From: Otis tarda | Lineage: Eukaryota > Chordata > Aves > Otidiformes > Otididae | Direction of reading: 5' to 3' | Assembly: GCA_026413225.1 (NCBI GenBank) | Contig: CM048552.1 | Span: forward strand, 143,977,053-144,041,052 | DNA length: 64,000 nt | Part shown: piece by piece, positions 1-13,811 of the stretch | Numbering within the stretch: the first letter of the stretch is position 1 | Layout: every line of letters begins with the position of its first letter | The notes under the pieces: generated by a model | Told to the model about the DNA's origin: nothing | Database searches by the model: none | Seen by the model: the letters and a program-made list of their open reading frames with translations, nothing else | Program-made: the position numbers and the translations under genes

Positions 1-201
1 CTGAGCATGATGTTTAAGGCATGGAATACTCTCTTGGGCCAGTTTGGGTCAATTATTCTGTCCATCTTTCTCCCAGCTTCCTGTGCCTCCACATTAGAGA
101 GACCTGGAAAGCTGGATAGTGTCCTCAGTCTTCACGTACGAAATCCAAAACACACCGGCTACTGAGAGGAACATTAACTCCATCTCTCCAACACCAGGAC
201 A
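1..201 (-). mobile_element. Partial LTR, ERVL-like family A, cut by window edge
   Basis: This is the U3 part of an LTR read on the minus strand. Its inner boundary ends in ACCAGGACA, the reverse complement of the TGTCCTGGT start seen in the solo LTR at 42078. It aligns by eye with the minus-strand LTR at about 52755-52997, sharing blocks such as CTGAGCATGA, GGCATGGAATACTCTC and GCTACTGAGAGGA, but lacks about 40 bases in the middle. The window starts just after the TATA-box region, so promoter, R and U5 lie outside. The target duplication cannot be tested because the other end is missing; the flank begins GACAC at 202. Family assignment is by comparison with the other copies in this window. 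Confidence 0.88.
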
Positions 202-3200
202 GACACCAATGTCCTTTGCCCAATCATGCATCTTCCCTGTCCTCACCACTGTGACTCCTCCCTCCAGAGTAAGGATGCGCTGTTTCATAGGTAAGATGCA
301 GAGGCTATGTTCGTGCTGTACATAAAACAAATTACTAGGAGCAGATCTGTTTCTGAAGACCTGAGAAACACCTTTCAGGTGAGTTTATTTTGGACTAGAT
401 CTTGCTTGTTCTGGTGTACTACATGCCAGTTGAGAGCTGGAGTGCTTTAGGTGTGCTCCTGGCATGCATCTTCTATTTTACTTTAATCCAAGAATAATCT
501 AGTTTGTGACTATGATGACACTTCAGCAATGTGAATCAAAGCACAACAGGAAAATCTTCTTCAAAAGGGTGCTTCTGGTTAAACACCAATATAGAATTAC
601 TCAGAGAAACCTGGAAGACCTTAGACTGGAAAAGTTGATGCCTGTGGCCTGAATGTTAAATCTAGTCTACAAGCCCTTGAACATCCATTCTCTAGCTAGC
701 CCAGGCCCTCTATTTAGTTTTTTGAAAGATGAATGCAGACTATGCTAATCACATTGAATATAGTAAGACATGTCCTCAGAATGATGTCTTCCTTTGGCAG
801 CAGGTAGTAAGACCAACTGTGCCAAAAAATTGTAATCAAAAAGTTTCATTCAGGAAAGGACATAGAAAAGAACAGAAGGGTTTGTTGACTTTTCTTTTGC
901 TACAGAATACAAAAAAACTGAATAAATATTTAGATACAGAAAATTGTTTTCCTTCCTAATACATCCCTCATAATTTTATGGGGGTGCTAAGTACAATTCC
1001 TCACAGAAGAGCTCCATACTGAAAGTTTTGCATATATTATGGCCAGACTTTTCCTTAATCAGCCATTGCTACTGTCTTTTCCTTAGAAGACCACAATAAA
1101 GCTGAGAGAACAGTAACATCTGAGCTGTACAACTGTTTGAATTTCTGATTCTGTCACTAAAATGAAACATTTGAAAACATTTATAAACTCTTCAGGGATA
1201 AGGCTCTTCACTTATAGCTGTTATACTGCTAAATATTCTTCAAGTTAGAAAGAGGGAGAAAATCTCAGTGGTAATTTGAGTAAGGACTTTATGGCAAAAT
1301 GTAGGTTTGAATCTGTTTGTATGGATATTCATTTTACATAAAGTGTAGCAGGAGATACTCTGCACTTACCTGATATTTTAAGGCATCTTTGAGGAGGGTT
1401 GCAATCCCTACTCCAAATCAGGCAAAATGGGGATTTGAATCTGCATCTCTCGTGTTTCTGTCTAGTGGGAACTGAGCTGGACTGACTGAGCTGGATTTGA
1501 GGGCTTTTAGAGAGGGACAAGAGACAATGACACCTCATTTCCCTTAGTTTTGTGCATGTCATCAAAGTCCTGGTCCTTAAAAGCAAAACATTGAGGATGG
1601 CATGCAGCTGTGTAAATGTGTCTAATGTCATCTATCTGTCTTAGGGTAGTTGAACTATTTACACAGGGTTGGGAGATAAGTCCCAGGCTACTCTACAGTG
1701 AGGGCCAGGTGGGGTATTCAAGGGACTCTAGGTACCTACACAGAGATAAAGAAACCTCAGTCTTAGCTTTAGAAATGCAAAACCAAGATATTGATTTTTA
1801 TTTTTTTCTTATTTGACCAAAACTGAATGTTAATCAAACTAAACACGTTCCCCAGTAATCTCCCTGTTTTATCTGATAACAGGTGCTTACACATGTGAAA
1901 ATAAAGAACAAATTACCAAGATCATTCCTACCCCATGGCTGTAGATGTAAAGAACAAAAGAGATATTTCAGTCCACTGTTTCACACTCAGATATCTCTCC
2001 AGGAAATAAACACATGAGCAGAAATTCATCAAATGTCACAGATTTGCTGACCTTAAGAAGCTCTGTAAGTGTCTAAAGAAAATTAGGTGGTAGCACAGGG
2101 CAGTAAATTCCTCGTATAAGCGGGAAAAAACCTCTCTGTGGCAGCCTGAGTGATCCAGCACCAGCAAAGGTTTTGCAATGTGTACTGCGCTGGGCTTTCC
2201 TAAACAGGCAAAATCACATCAATCCAGGTAGCTGGATTTTGCTTGTCAGCATGGATCGTGTAGTATATGGGCTTCGTCTAACAATCCCTCAGGTTTTTTT
2301 TTTCAGCTCAGACACTTGCTGTTTTGCATATGGCAGATCAGACATATTGCCACAGCTCTCTGAAAATACTGGCTGAGGTACTTTCAACTTTAGTTAAAAC
2401 TACTTTTTAGTTCAACTACTTTCAATTGTAGTTACAAGAAAAAATGGGAGAGAGTCTGTAGTTTTAATGCTTAAAATTTCAGGTAATGAATGAAATTACC
2501 CTCACAATAGGGAGCATTCTGGTTTCCACACAATGGGCAGGTTGTTTCCAGGAGTTTTTTTTTTTTTGCAGGACTTTGCACAGACCCCACTGGTCAAGCA
2601 CCCACTGGCAGCATGCTCAGATAACACACACCCAAGAGCACTGCTACCGTCTTTACACGGGCTGTCTGAGCAACAACACCAGTGCACGTGGCTTTTGAAA
2701 CAGAAGAATGGGCTTAGCAACGGTTTGTGCCCAGAGCAGACATAAACGTTCTCATAGTAGGTATGTGGGTCACTGAACCCAAAGCTTTGCTTAACGTCAG
2801 TGGGAGCCAAGACCCATGTGAACATTACTCAGTTGTATTTTAAGAGAACAACTTCACATCTTTTATACAAGTGTGAAGAAATCTCATGTGTTAGAAAGGT
2901 TGATACGATTTACCATACAGTCAAGGAGGCCACAGGCTTACCTGTCAGCTGCTCTCTGTAAACTGAAGTTGCTATAAACACCTAAGGAATTCTCCATACT
3001 AGCAAAGTCCTTGGCCTAGGAGGATCTCTTGGATTACGTATATTTTTGGATTATGTTTTTCTTATTCCATGGTAGGGAGAATTGATGGGTGAGTTTATGG
3101 TGGGATCATATCACAACCTAAACCAAAAAATGGTTTAAGTGATCTCTCCTTATCTGCTTTAAAACTCATCCCAGGATGTCCAGTCAGTTGTTGTTACTGC

Positions 3201-6200
3201 TATTATTTGGATGTTGACAAATAAAAACAAAACATCCTTGCATTCAGTGTGGCTCACAGTTGGGATGGCCTTTGTTTCAGAAAATGGAACAATGCACGCT
3301 CACAGAATGTGGGAAACAAAAGATTACTCGTGCTGTGTAACAGATAAAAGAACTGGCAGACAGATAGATCGGGTGACTTGCTTCAGCTTGCAGAGTCCAT
3401 AGGGAGAGCTGGGCTCTTCCAACACCATTCTGGTTTCCTATCCACAAGTTCGTCCATCTCCAAAGAGAAAATTCAGAGGAATTTGCAACCCAGGAATCCC
3501 ATTTCCATATCTGACTTGTTCATTTCTCTGCTCTCCAAGTGCCTGGCATCATTTTGCATAGTAAGAGAGCTAAAGATAGGACTGACCTCTAATCTTCCTG
3601 CTACTAATGTTAGCCAGCAGCTCAGGGGCAGCAAGCTGCCTACATTTTGAGAAGAGAGGGGGCTGTTTTCCAGGGGCTTCTGTGATGAGCTCAGCCCAGC
3701 CCCACTGAGAGGGAGCAGGATCCGAGGCAGTGCCAACCCAGCCTGGATTACCCCTGTGACTGTCCCTTCTCTTTTTCTAAGCTTGGCTGTCTTCTGACTG
3801 GGTATGAAAACACTGCCTTGGGCTTTGGGGATTATCTCATTACTCTTTCTCTTCCTCCTTAATACAATATATTATACCTAATCATTTTTGGCTGCCGTTT
3901 CTTATCTCTGTTACAGTGTCCTGAACACCCACTAGCAAAATCTTTTAGAGATTGTTGAATAAAGATAGATCTATTTTTGACAGATCTTTATTTATTTTAT
4001 CTCTGACTATCTCATGATACATACATATTCCTTTGAGTTTACAAATACTGAAAAAGTTTAGAGCATCTGAAATCTGAGGTCCTTTCTGTAGACCACATTT
4101 TTTGTGTAAGTATTACCATACTGTTACCATGGCTGCAGGGACTCAGGTGAGACTCACAATCAGGTTAGACATGATACCCGCAAACAGTGAAAAAAATGAA
4201 TCAGTTGAGAAGGCTTACACTATCTAATTCAATCCTCTCCACCCCATTTCACATACATTGCTAGATCTGGGGGAAGTCCTTCTGGCAATCCTATTGCAGG
4301 CAGGCTACAAGCTGACATAAGGGCTTGCCTGATGTGACGTGGCAACGCACTAATTATTTTTTTCTTGTAATTTAGAAACACTCTTCTTTCCGTGCTGTAC
4401 TTACAGCAAAGGAAGAAGTCCCAGGAGAACTCTAAGGCTTGGTCTGTGTCCAAAAGGATTATTTTTGCAATGGGATAATCCCCACCATGTCAGCTAACAA
4501 AGCTTTAGGCCTGGATTATGTTTGCAATGTAGTGCAAAGCGATGATATCAGATCAGAGAATCTGGCCTATTTTGTGCTATAATTCTGCATATTGCAATAG
4601 GGCATCTGTCATTTGACGTATGTGTGCATTCAAAGAGAAAGAAGGTTTTTTGGTTTTATTCTGGATCACTATGCAGAATTACAAAAAAACTTGGCTACAG
4701 TAGTGTAGCTGTCTTGACCCAGGGATGGCTCTAAGAAACATAAGGCTTTAATTCACTAAAAAATCCAGGAAAGCAAACAAGATTTCTGGTACAAGCTCTC
4801 TTCATGAAGATAGCATTTTAGAAGAAGCGCTGACCACTGTAGGCTAGATTTCCTTTCCAAGAATGTAAGTTTTGTAGTCAAAAATTTAACTGGACAAATA
4901 ATAGACACTTTGTTCTGGTGACAGAGTAACAAATTAAGGAAAGTCTGAGACAGAAAGAAGATAAACATTTATTTATTTATTTTGTTTATTTATTTAGTAA
5001 AAAAAAGTTTAGAAAGTACTAATATATCAAAGCTTGATCCATGGTGCTCGATACATATTTGTCAGGAATGACAGCACTCCGATTGATCTGACCTACGGAA
5101 AGACTGGATGGGCATCCTGAGCTCCCTCTACCTTTCTTTGTGACTCTTTGACTCCCAGTGAGACCAATTTCTATTTGTGGCAGGCTCTCCTCTGCACCTT
5201 CAGGTCTGCAAGCCACAGGCTTCCCGCAAACGCATTTGGCTCAAGCCCCAGTAGCCCAGAGGCAGGGCTTTGTATGCTACTGTGCTGAGCTGGTCACTCT
5301 GACATTGTTCATGTCAACACCTGGCCTGGAACATTTTTAGGGACTGTAAGTAACTAGATTAGCTCTCTCATTCAATCTGCTTTTGATTTATCTTCTGTGA
5401 CAAAACGTCCTCAGCAGGGTTCATTTTTCTATCGCAATAATGTGTATACACCAGGTGTACAGTAGGAGTAAGTACCTCAGGTGGCTAACTGAGTGCAGCT
5501 GTCCTGGGAGAGCAGAGGTTTGTATGTGCAGTGATTTCTTGCAGTGGAGACAGGAACATGTCCAAGTGACCTGCACACTGCGATGGCCTGAGTCCTTGCA
5601 GTCAGTCCACAAGGAACCAGTAAGGTGTTATTTATGCTAAAAATCATGCCTGCAGAAAGGATTTCAGATTTCACATGCTCTGAACTTTTTCCAATATTCA
5701 TAAATCCAAGGATATAAAAGTAAAATAATATATTTAACCTAAGATGAATAGATAAATATGTAGTTAATGATGCTCAGACTGCCATCCTAGCTCTGTGGTG
5801 GCAGTTTGAAGATTATGGTCACAGTCAGTGCCCATGACATTTGGTGTTGAACTAGCTCATGGGAAAACACCATTCTTATCTCAAGTGCTTCACAATATCC
5901 TGTAGCTTCCTTAAAAATTAAAAATGCCAGTAAGCTATGTCAAATAAACTTAAAGCAGTCATTCATTTAGTAGCCTATAATGTAAGCACTGACTTCAGGC
6001 TTATTTCTGGGACATCTTCACAGAAAGGTAAGTCATTGGCTAAACACTGTCCATGTATATCAGTGGATAATACTTACCAGATATATAACTGAATTAAAAT
6101 TTAAACAACATCTTATAGGGAAAAGCAGGGAAGAAGAGGAAATTGTCATGCCAGGGCAATCACGTCCTATGAGAAATGTGGTATCTCAGCTTGGAGGTGC

Positions 6201-8733
6201 ACGAGAATACCAGCAGGAGGATAAGAGCAGAATAATGCAGGAAAAACATCACCACAGCAGCTTAGGTGAAAGATTACAGGGTGAAAGACAGACTACAGAA
6301 TTGCAAATCTGAGATCTTTAGCTTTACAAAGGTTAAGGCAGTGTGACGTGGGTAACTTGAGGAATTTGATGAGACAGTCATTATTTCTCAAAGAAAGAAA
6401 GGCAAGATCAATAGGAAAATAAATAGACCACTCTGCAGCTTGACAGGGTTTTACAAGCTCCCCTAATTGCTCAGTTTCCTCCCTTTGCATCTTTAGAGCT
6501 ATAATGATACCTGGCTCTATAAGTCACCGCTAAGAAGCCATCCTGACAACTTCGGCTGAGGAATTCAGATTTCAGCTTAGATCCCCGCCATGAGCAACAC
6601 ACTGCTACAGGAAATGGGGGAAACACTTGGTGTGTGGCAAATATGCCAACAGCTATGGTTGATGGACGTGGAAATGTAGCCCCTTTGAGGAGATTTGGAA
6701 CCAGAAAAATTCTGTTCTTTTTAGGGCTTGCTGAGCCTGTGATGCTTTCATGACCATCATCTGCTGTCGTGCAAAGGTGCCTCCCTCTGTTAAGCGAGGG
6801 TTCCATCTGTTTCATCAGCTAAGGCTTTAACTGTAACTTACCTCAGGCCAGCTCTCATAAAGCTCATTGTAACCATCTGAGGGACACCCTGAAGAAAGCA
6901 AGTATTGTCAGGAGAATTTCTTAACAAGTCAGGGCATCCTTGCTTAACCTGTCCAAGTTTTGTGAAACAAATTTCTCAAGAGAATTCCATTGTCTAGTTG
7001 TTTAACATCAACAGCTCTAATGGGTACGGAAGCCAAAAATCTGGAAAGTTAAAATAAGATAGAGTGAAAGAGCTAACAGCCAGGAGTCTGTTTGTAATGC
7101 TGCTTTCTTGAAAAAGAACAAATACCTGGCAGAGATTTCTAGCATAAGAGGAATTTGACAGAAGATATGGAGAGTGGTTTCTCTGGAGGATGACATGATG
7201 CCCTTGGCACAGACTATGGTGGTCTCTGGTAGTGTGCAGTAGACACAGGTGGATTTTTCAGTCTCTGGTAATTGAAACAACGTTGCTACTTCTTCTTTCC
7301 TGTAAATATTTTCAAATTCTAGGGGTTTTACTACTATAAACTGAATGCAGGCAATTTTGCTTAAGAGTAATAATTTTAAAACTGCAATCAACTACGCATA
7401 AGTTGCCTAAAGCCATGCTGCTACTCTTGGTTTCATGGCTCAGCACTCAAAGTTTATGAAAAGAAGAGTGGCTTTGCATTGAAAACCCTTGAGAAATGCT
7501 AGTTTTAAATTGCCTATTTGGGAATGACATTAATTACAAAATACCCAGGCAGAGTTACCACATAGAAAGCTGTCAGTGACAACAGCGTGAATACTCCTAA
7601 GGGCTTTGTCCACACAACCTGCATGCTTTTGCATCAATTCAAATTGACTCATAAGATGACAGATTAAAAAGTTATTTTTTTCCAACCCCAAAATGCAAAC
7701 CCAAACATTGCTGGAAAGCTCAAAATTGTAGTACTGTAATGGTTCCTCTTTGGGCCACTCGTTCTGGCATATTTAGCCACATGCAGAGATGTTGCAAGCA
7801 GGGTATACACACCTTTAAAGGACAAGACAATTATGCCTTGGCCAACACACACAGAAGATAGCCTGTACTTAACAAGCCACATGGCTTGTTGCACTCCCCA
7901 TCCCAATAAGTAAATCAGAGTGTTTGCAGGCTAGGCAGGCATTAATCAAGAAGAGAAGGACTGAACTGCTTTGCTGCATGGCATAGATGCTATTGCTGAG
8001 TTGTTACCACCCGGCATCTTATTTTTTTTTTTAGGATATTATACCCTTCCATGCCAATGCTTTCCTTCCAGAATCCTTAAGCTACTTGTCGTAGTTTTGT
8101 GATCCTGTCTCAGAATTCTTACCTGTCTGCAGTTTTATCTTCCTTATTTCCACTCTGCAGACCTCTACACAGCTTTTTCTCAAATGTAGCAATTTCCTCA
8201 GAAGCCTGAGCCAAGCTTATGCAGCTTGGCCACATCAGTGTGGGGCTTCCCATTCCTGGCACAACAGGAACAAGTTACAGAGGGAACAGAGGGGGAGATC
8301 TTGCCTGTCATATTCTCCACCAGGAAAGGGTCAATGAAACATAAATAGACAATATGGGAAAGACTTTCCTATATGCCAAAACTTAACTTCAGAAAAGCTT
8401 CAAAATTATATTTGAAAGAACTTCTGAGGTAAATCCTTTTGAATTTTTCCTGACCACTTCCAAAATAGGATAGCTTGCTGTTACTCATATTACCTTTCAC
8501 TAGTAGTGTGATCCTGAAGTACACGTGTAAGTGGTTAAAAAGATAAGGAAGGATCCCTACATGTGAGTTTGAATCTCTTTGTGGCTAAATATTATCCATT
8601 CTTAAACACAGTGGTCTCTTGTGCCCTTCTGACTCAGACTAGACCTTTATAAAGGTTATAGTAACATCTCTTCTTCTGCAGAATTGTTTATGGAATTGAC
8701 CAATATTTTAAATCTCACATAAAATTGGAGAGT
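202..8733. other. Unique AT-rich sequence, no gene recognised
   Basis: I see no recognisable coding exon, RNA gene or transposon here. Short frames of up to 124 codons occur on both strands but none resembles a known protein family or has exon-like signals on both sides. Low-complexity marks are poly(T) tracts near 2294-2303 and 2555-2567 and an ATTT-rich run near 4966-4996. The sequence could be intronic or intergenic. Confidence 0.6.
4966..4996. repeat. (ATTT)n simple repeat
   Basis: A tetranucleotide run of TTTA/ATTT units interrupted by one TTTG unit. Confidence 0.85.
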
Positions 8734-9580
8734 AACTTAGGTTAGAAGAGAGATACGGAGGTCTCTGGTCCACACCCTGCTCAAAACAGTGCTGGCTTCA
8801 AAGTCAGATCAGGTTGCTCCAAGTCTTCCCCAGTCCAGTTTTTAAAATCTAAGAGGGTGACAATCACACAGAATCTCTTGGCAGAATATTCCACTTTTTG
8901 CCAGTCCTCACCATGAACACTATTTTCCTTATGTTCAGCCAGATTTTTTGTGGCAACATATGCCTGTTGCCTTTTGTTCTTTGTAGTGCACCTGAATCAA
9001 GTCTGGCCCTATCTCCTCTGCAACCTCCATTTACATTGTGGAAGATGGTAGTTAAATCCTCCCTTTCTCTTCTTTTTTTTTTTTTTTTCAGGCTAAATAA
9101 GCCCAGCTCCTCTAACTTCATATTTTATGTCACATGCTCCAGCACCATTAACTTATCCTTCTCTGAACTCTTGAGTTTGTCAACGTGTCTTTTGTACTGT
9201 AGCCCAAACTAGACACAATGCTCCAGAAGTGGCCCCACAGATGATCAGCAAGAGGAATAACAACCCTTGACCTGCTGACTGTGATATTGCTAATAAAGCC
9301 CAGGATCCAGTTGGTCTTCTTCTCTGGGCACATATCTGACCCACACTAGTGTACACCTGGACGAATGGGTCTTCTCTTAAAAGCTAGTTTCTACTCAGTA
9401 GGCCCTAAGCCTGACCTGGTGCATGGTATTACACAAGCCCATGTGCAGGACTTTGCACTTTTCTTTGCTGAACTTCATGAGGTTCCTGTCAGTCCATTTC
9501 TCAAGCCTATAAGGTAGCCCTGCCCTCCAGTTTATCAGCCACTCACCCAGCCCCCGATTTGTAAATCATAATACTTTGCA
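8734..9580 (-). mobile_element. Ancient CR1 LINE 3' part
   Basis: Read on the minus strand this is the C-terminal part of CR1 ORF2 followed by its 3' region. Recognisable CR1 landmarks, given as seen on the plus strand, are a TTAGGTTAGAAG tail, ATCAGGTTGCTCCAAG, GCTAAATAAGCCCAGCTCC, CCCAAACTAGACACAATGCT and GTGCAGGACTTTGCACTT. The landmarks are heavily mutated and no reading frame survives, so this is an old copy from a different subfamily than its neighbour at 9616. A T16 run at 9073-9088 lies inside the element where related copies have an ordinary short pyrimidine stretch. The element is 5'-truncated near 9580; that boundary is soft by about 15 bases. Confidence 0.85.
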
Positions 9581-9615
9581 TAAACCTTACACTTAACCTG
9601 TTCCCTTTCCTCAAG

Positions 9616-10069
9616 TAGAATCATAGAAACATAGAATGGCTTGGGTTGGAAGGGACTTTTAGAGGTCATCTAGTTCAACCCCCTTGCAAGAAGCAGGGGC
9701 ATATTCAACTAGATCAGGTTGCTCAGAGCTCTGTCTAACCTGGCCTTGAATGTTTCCAGGGATGGGGCATCCACCACCTCTCTGGGCAACCTGTTCCAGT
9801 GTTTCACCACACTCGTTGTAAATTTTTTTTTCTTTATATCAAGTCTGAATCTACCTTGTTCTATTTTAAAACCATTAAACCTATCACAACAGGCGCTGAT
9901 GAAGACTTTCTCCTCGTCTTCCCAGTAGGCCCCCTTTAGGTGCTGGAAGGCCGCTATAAGGTCTTCCCAGAGCCTTCTCTAGGCTGAACTGCCCCGATTC
10001 TCTCAGCCTGTCCTCATAGGAGAGGTACTCCAGCCCTTTGATCATCTTCATGGCCCTCCTCTGGACTCA
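9616..10069 (-). mobile_element. 5'-truncated CR1 LINE
   Basis: The plus strand begins TAGAATCATAGAAACATAG, the reverse complement of the CR1 terminal repeat, then GGTTGGAAGGGACTTTTAGA and ATCTAGTTCAACCCCC of the 3' UTR. It continues into the end of ORF2 at GCCCTTTGATCATCTTCATG and GCCCTCCTCTGGA. Only about 450 bases are present, a typical severe 5' truncation. There is no poly(A) tail and no clear target duplication, as expected for CR1. It is much better preserved than the older CR1 fragment 36 bases to its left, and the two lie in the same orientation. Confidence 0.95.
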
Positions 10070-13000
10070 TTAGTAACGTCAGTGCTTCTAATCACAAGGG
10101 AGAAAAAGCAGCCCTTGAGCTTGCGGCACAACTGTGCATTCACACGACTGAGTATAGGCTCAGATCTCCAGTCATTCTGCACTGCCATTATTCCCTCCAC
10201 TGGTTTAAAATTTATTTTCCATTGTTTGTCTCCCCTCACTTTTGTATGCATATGAAAAAAGTGAATGAAATCTGAACTTCTTCCAAAACAGTGAGAAATC
10301 TACCATTCACTTCAGTAGACCAGCATTCCCTTTGATATTTCAGCTCTTCTCTTATAAAAAGACAAACTTAGCTGAGAAAATGCAGTGAATGAAGAGTAGG
10401 CCAGAATATTTTATAGCTTACATTGCTAAACATAACAAAGCATTAAAAGCTTTGAAAATGATACAAAACCCACAAGATCTTTACAATAGAACAGCTCATT
10501 TTGCACTTTATGTTCATTTTGGCTTGTAATTCGCTTGAAAGCCCTGCAGAGAGAAGCATTTATGTCTGGATAAAAATGGTTAGCATATATGTTAGTGCAC
10601 TTAGATTGTCTTGTTTGCATGGGCAATGAAGTTTGAGGTTAATCTCATCTAATCTAAATGACACTCACATCAGATTTTGTCAGAGAGCTGTGGAGCGCGG
10701 GATCCCATGTCTGTGCACTTACCTCTCAGATTTCTTAAAAGGAGCATTATTTCCAGATGTCTTATGCTTATATTTTGTCCTCAGTTCAACTCAAACCTCA
10801 GAAAGCAATTAACTGTTTTTATCCCTGCTTCTGGCTGGATGCACAGGTGGGAGGAAGCTGCCTGGTTTTCAGAATATTTGACATCAAGGGCTAAATTTCC
10901 ACTTCAGTTCATGGGATTCATTCCTCTGCCTCATATTATAACATTAATAGGAATCCCTTTACTAAATCCCCTGCAGTACAATGAAAATCTCTTCCTGTCT
11001 ATAACTCAGGGTCATGTTGTTTTTTCTCCCTGGATTGTGTCCTGAGGGGATTATTTCAAATTTTATGCCCTTGCTTTCACGTAAAATAGAAGAGATGATT
11101 TTACCATTTCCAGGCAGTATAATTTGCCTTTCGTGAGTGTCTAGGAGCTTTAAGATGATTAGTAAGTTGTAGTTTTACTTTTTCTCAAAACTTGGTCACA
11201 CCAAGAAGCAGTTCTTCTGGCCCTCAAACAAAAAAAAAGGAATAAAATGCATCCCCTTAGATCTCTCCTTTAGGTTTCTGGCGAGTTGCTTCAAGACCTG
11301 AAATCCCAGTCTGCAGGTCATCTGGACTGACACTTTACAAGAGTACACCGTAGTTCCTGCATGGGTCATGTGCATAGGTCTTGTTTTAATGTATTGGGAA
11401 TGTCAAGGAATTTTAACCCCTGGAAAGCACTCCCAAATTTCATAGTGTACAAGTAGTCCTTCTGTGGAAGAGCATTGCTCTGTGTGTGTATAAGGTGAGT
11501 TACTGACTTGTCTTTGCAGCTGGAGGTACATAATAGCAATTAAATAGGGAGTTATTTGGGCAGATGAAAGCTGGTCACAACTGTCTCTTCAGGGTGGAGC
11601 AAAGTTGCAGCAAGAGATGAAGTGAGAAAGCTGTACAAACATTAAGGAGTAAATGCTTTAAGAAATGCCTGACGTGTCTAGCATGCCCATAGAACATAAT
11701 GACAATGTTCAAAGGCTATGTTTATAGTTGTAAACAGAGTGTCCCTAGGAACAATCCTGGGCATTGATGTCCACTGGTACTGAGTGGTGTGCATCTCTGC
11801 AAAGGAGCTGTCTTACTCTCCCTAAGCAGTTTGCCTGCCATGGCCTGTTGGCCATGGTCCCTGCCATGTTCCTGGGAATCATTTTTATTATGCTGAGTGG
11901 TCTGGGTCAGAGCAGCCCCAGAGTCCATCTATTTGACCATTTAGAGGGTTGCACTGCTTAATTCACTAGTATAGATGTATCCATACTCTTCGCACATACA
12001 GTTTTGCTAATTTAGATAGCTGGCATAGATAAAGTAGTGAAGATAGCTTATCTCATGCTTTAGCTAAGGTAGCTGCCAAGGTGCAAACTTTTGATTCCAG
12101 GAGCTGACTCTGTACATGGCCTTCTAGCAGCACATGTTAACACTGAAACTAGCCCATCCTTGTTCCCGCCCCTGCTATCTAGATTAAATCTGCTACATTT
12201 ATTTTATGGTGTGGACAGATCATATGCTCCTCAGAATTCAATTTCCATTTAAAAAATAATTTTTGGTGTTCAGTTGCCTGAAACTTCCTGAAAATCAGCA
12301 GAGTTTAAGTCATGAAACACTCAGCAAACTCTTCTGCAAATGCTGCTTAGTGCCTTTCACAGGCAGCTGGCAGCCAGGGGAGCAGAGCTGCAGCTCAGCC
12401 CCAGAGGACCACACCTGGACCCATCCTGTTTCAGGGCAGACTCTTGCTGTTTCAGGGCAGACCCCAGCTTAGCCACAGACTTCCACGGTACAGTAAACTT
12501 GAGCTTGAGTCAGAAGGAACAGTCCTTTCAGCTGAATGATTCACACCATCCAGAGGCATCTTAAATACCATTATCCTGGCGACCAACTTCATTAAATAAG
12601 GAGTGATGTAGCCTGCTGCACAGCAAGCATACATTTTTAAATAGACAAAAAAATTATCTAATAATAGAAAGTTTTGTTGTATTTTTGCATGAAAATGATC
12701 TCCACTTATCTTAACTTGAAGATTAACCAAAGCTTCTAGCCTTTCTCCTTCTCCCTTGCAGATAAACCCTTGCGTTTTGTCAAAAGTGGATATCACATAT
12801 AGGTAATTTTTAAGCTCCAATTTAAAGACTAAGAGAGGTGGTAGCAATTATCATATGTATTTCAGTGGCTGCCATATTTCTGTCACGAGCTTTGAGGCAA
12901 ACTCATTAGATGGTGTAAAAGACTGAAGTACAATCCCCTAAAACACAGGAAAAACTCAAACAGACTTTTCCTTTTTTTTTGCAAAGCCCATGGCATGTTG

Positions 13001-13811
13001 AGAATCACATTTCTGACATTCACTGAATATGTCCCTGTTGGCTAATAGGACACTAGTTATTCGGCAGTTACGTTGTTCATTTATCATTGTCTTCCAGCAC
13101 TTCAGAGCATAATTGGTTTTTTTTTGCCACATGTTTCAAAGGATTTGATACCAAGTTTTGAAAAAAAAACTAAGGGAGACAGGCTTACGACAACCATATC
13201 CTGATAATAGAACAAGTCGCATCCTCGGGGAGTGCTGGGAGCTCCTTTTAATTATCTGTGCCACAAGGGTCCAACTGACTGCACTTTACTCCCTTCACAT
13301 TTCTCATTCAGATTGTATTCCTTGGGGGCATACTCATTGCACTCCAATAAATTACATTTGTCAGTCTGTTACAAGGGATATTTTAACTCCTAGGTGTCTG
13401 TAGCACCTGTGGCTGTGTTGAGAGTGCATGCTATGGTGCCAAAGATGACACCTGCTATGATATTCGGGTGATTTGAGTTGAACATGAGTTGGCAGACCTT
13501 GGCTAGCTTTAAGGTCAACAAGGAAACCTAAGAGTTACATTCAGCCTGTGAGATCTTATGTACATAACAAGGTCCTTTTTGCCTCATGTACTCCATGTAT
13601 TTGTGTTTTACCTTTACAAAGGATGTAATTTGGACATGGGGCCTGTTTTTCCTGTGTTTCTTGTGCTGTGTTGAAGTAAAGAAAATAGAAGCATACATAT
13701 AGGATAACAGGCAGGTTAGGAAACCTTCGTACTCCAGCTGATGGTGTTATTTTAATACATTATTTATTACTTGGATTTTTAAAACTGTCTGTTGATAAAA
13801 CATGAAAGATT
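10070..13811. other. Unique sequence, no gene recognised
   Basis: No transposon or known gene is visible. A 122-codon plus-strand frame at 10677-11045 has no recognisable domain and unremarkable composition, so I treat it as chance. The only repeat of note is the two-copy 21-bp tandem at 12426-12467. Confidence 0.6.
12426..12467. repeat. Two-copy 21-bp tandem repeat
   Basis: CTGTTTCAGGGCAGA occurs exactly at 12426-12440 and again at 12447-12461, with related tails (CTCTTG and CCCCAG). It lies in a short GC-richer patch. Confidence 0.9.

Noticed and set aside
6471-6815. 114-codon minus-strand frame
   Set aside because: No recognisable domain; the length is within chance expectation for a 64-kb window.
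8734-10069. Younger CR1 nested inside the older CR1
   Set aside because: The older CR1 homology ends near 9580 and does not resume after 10069, so the two are adjacent, not nested.
10677-11045. 122-codon frame as a host gene
   Set aside because: No recognised domain, no repeat-free conservation evidence available, and no clear splice or promoter context.
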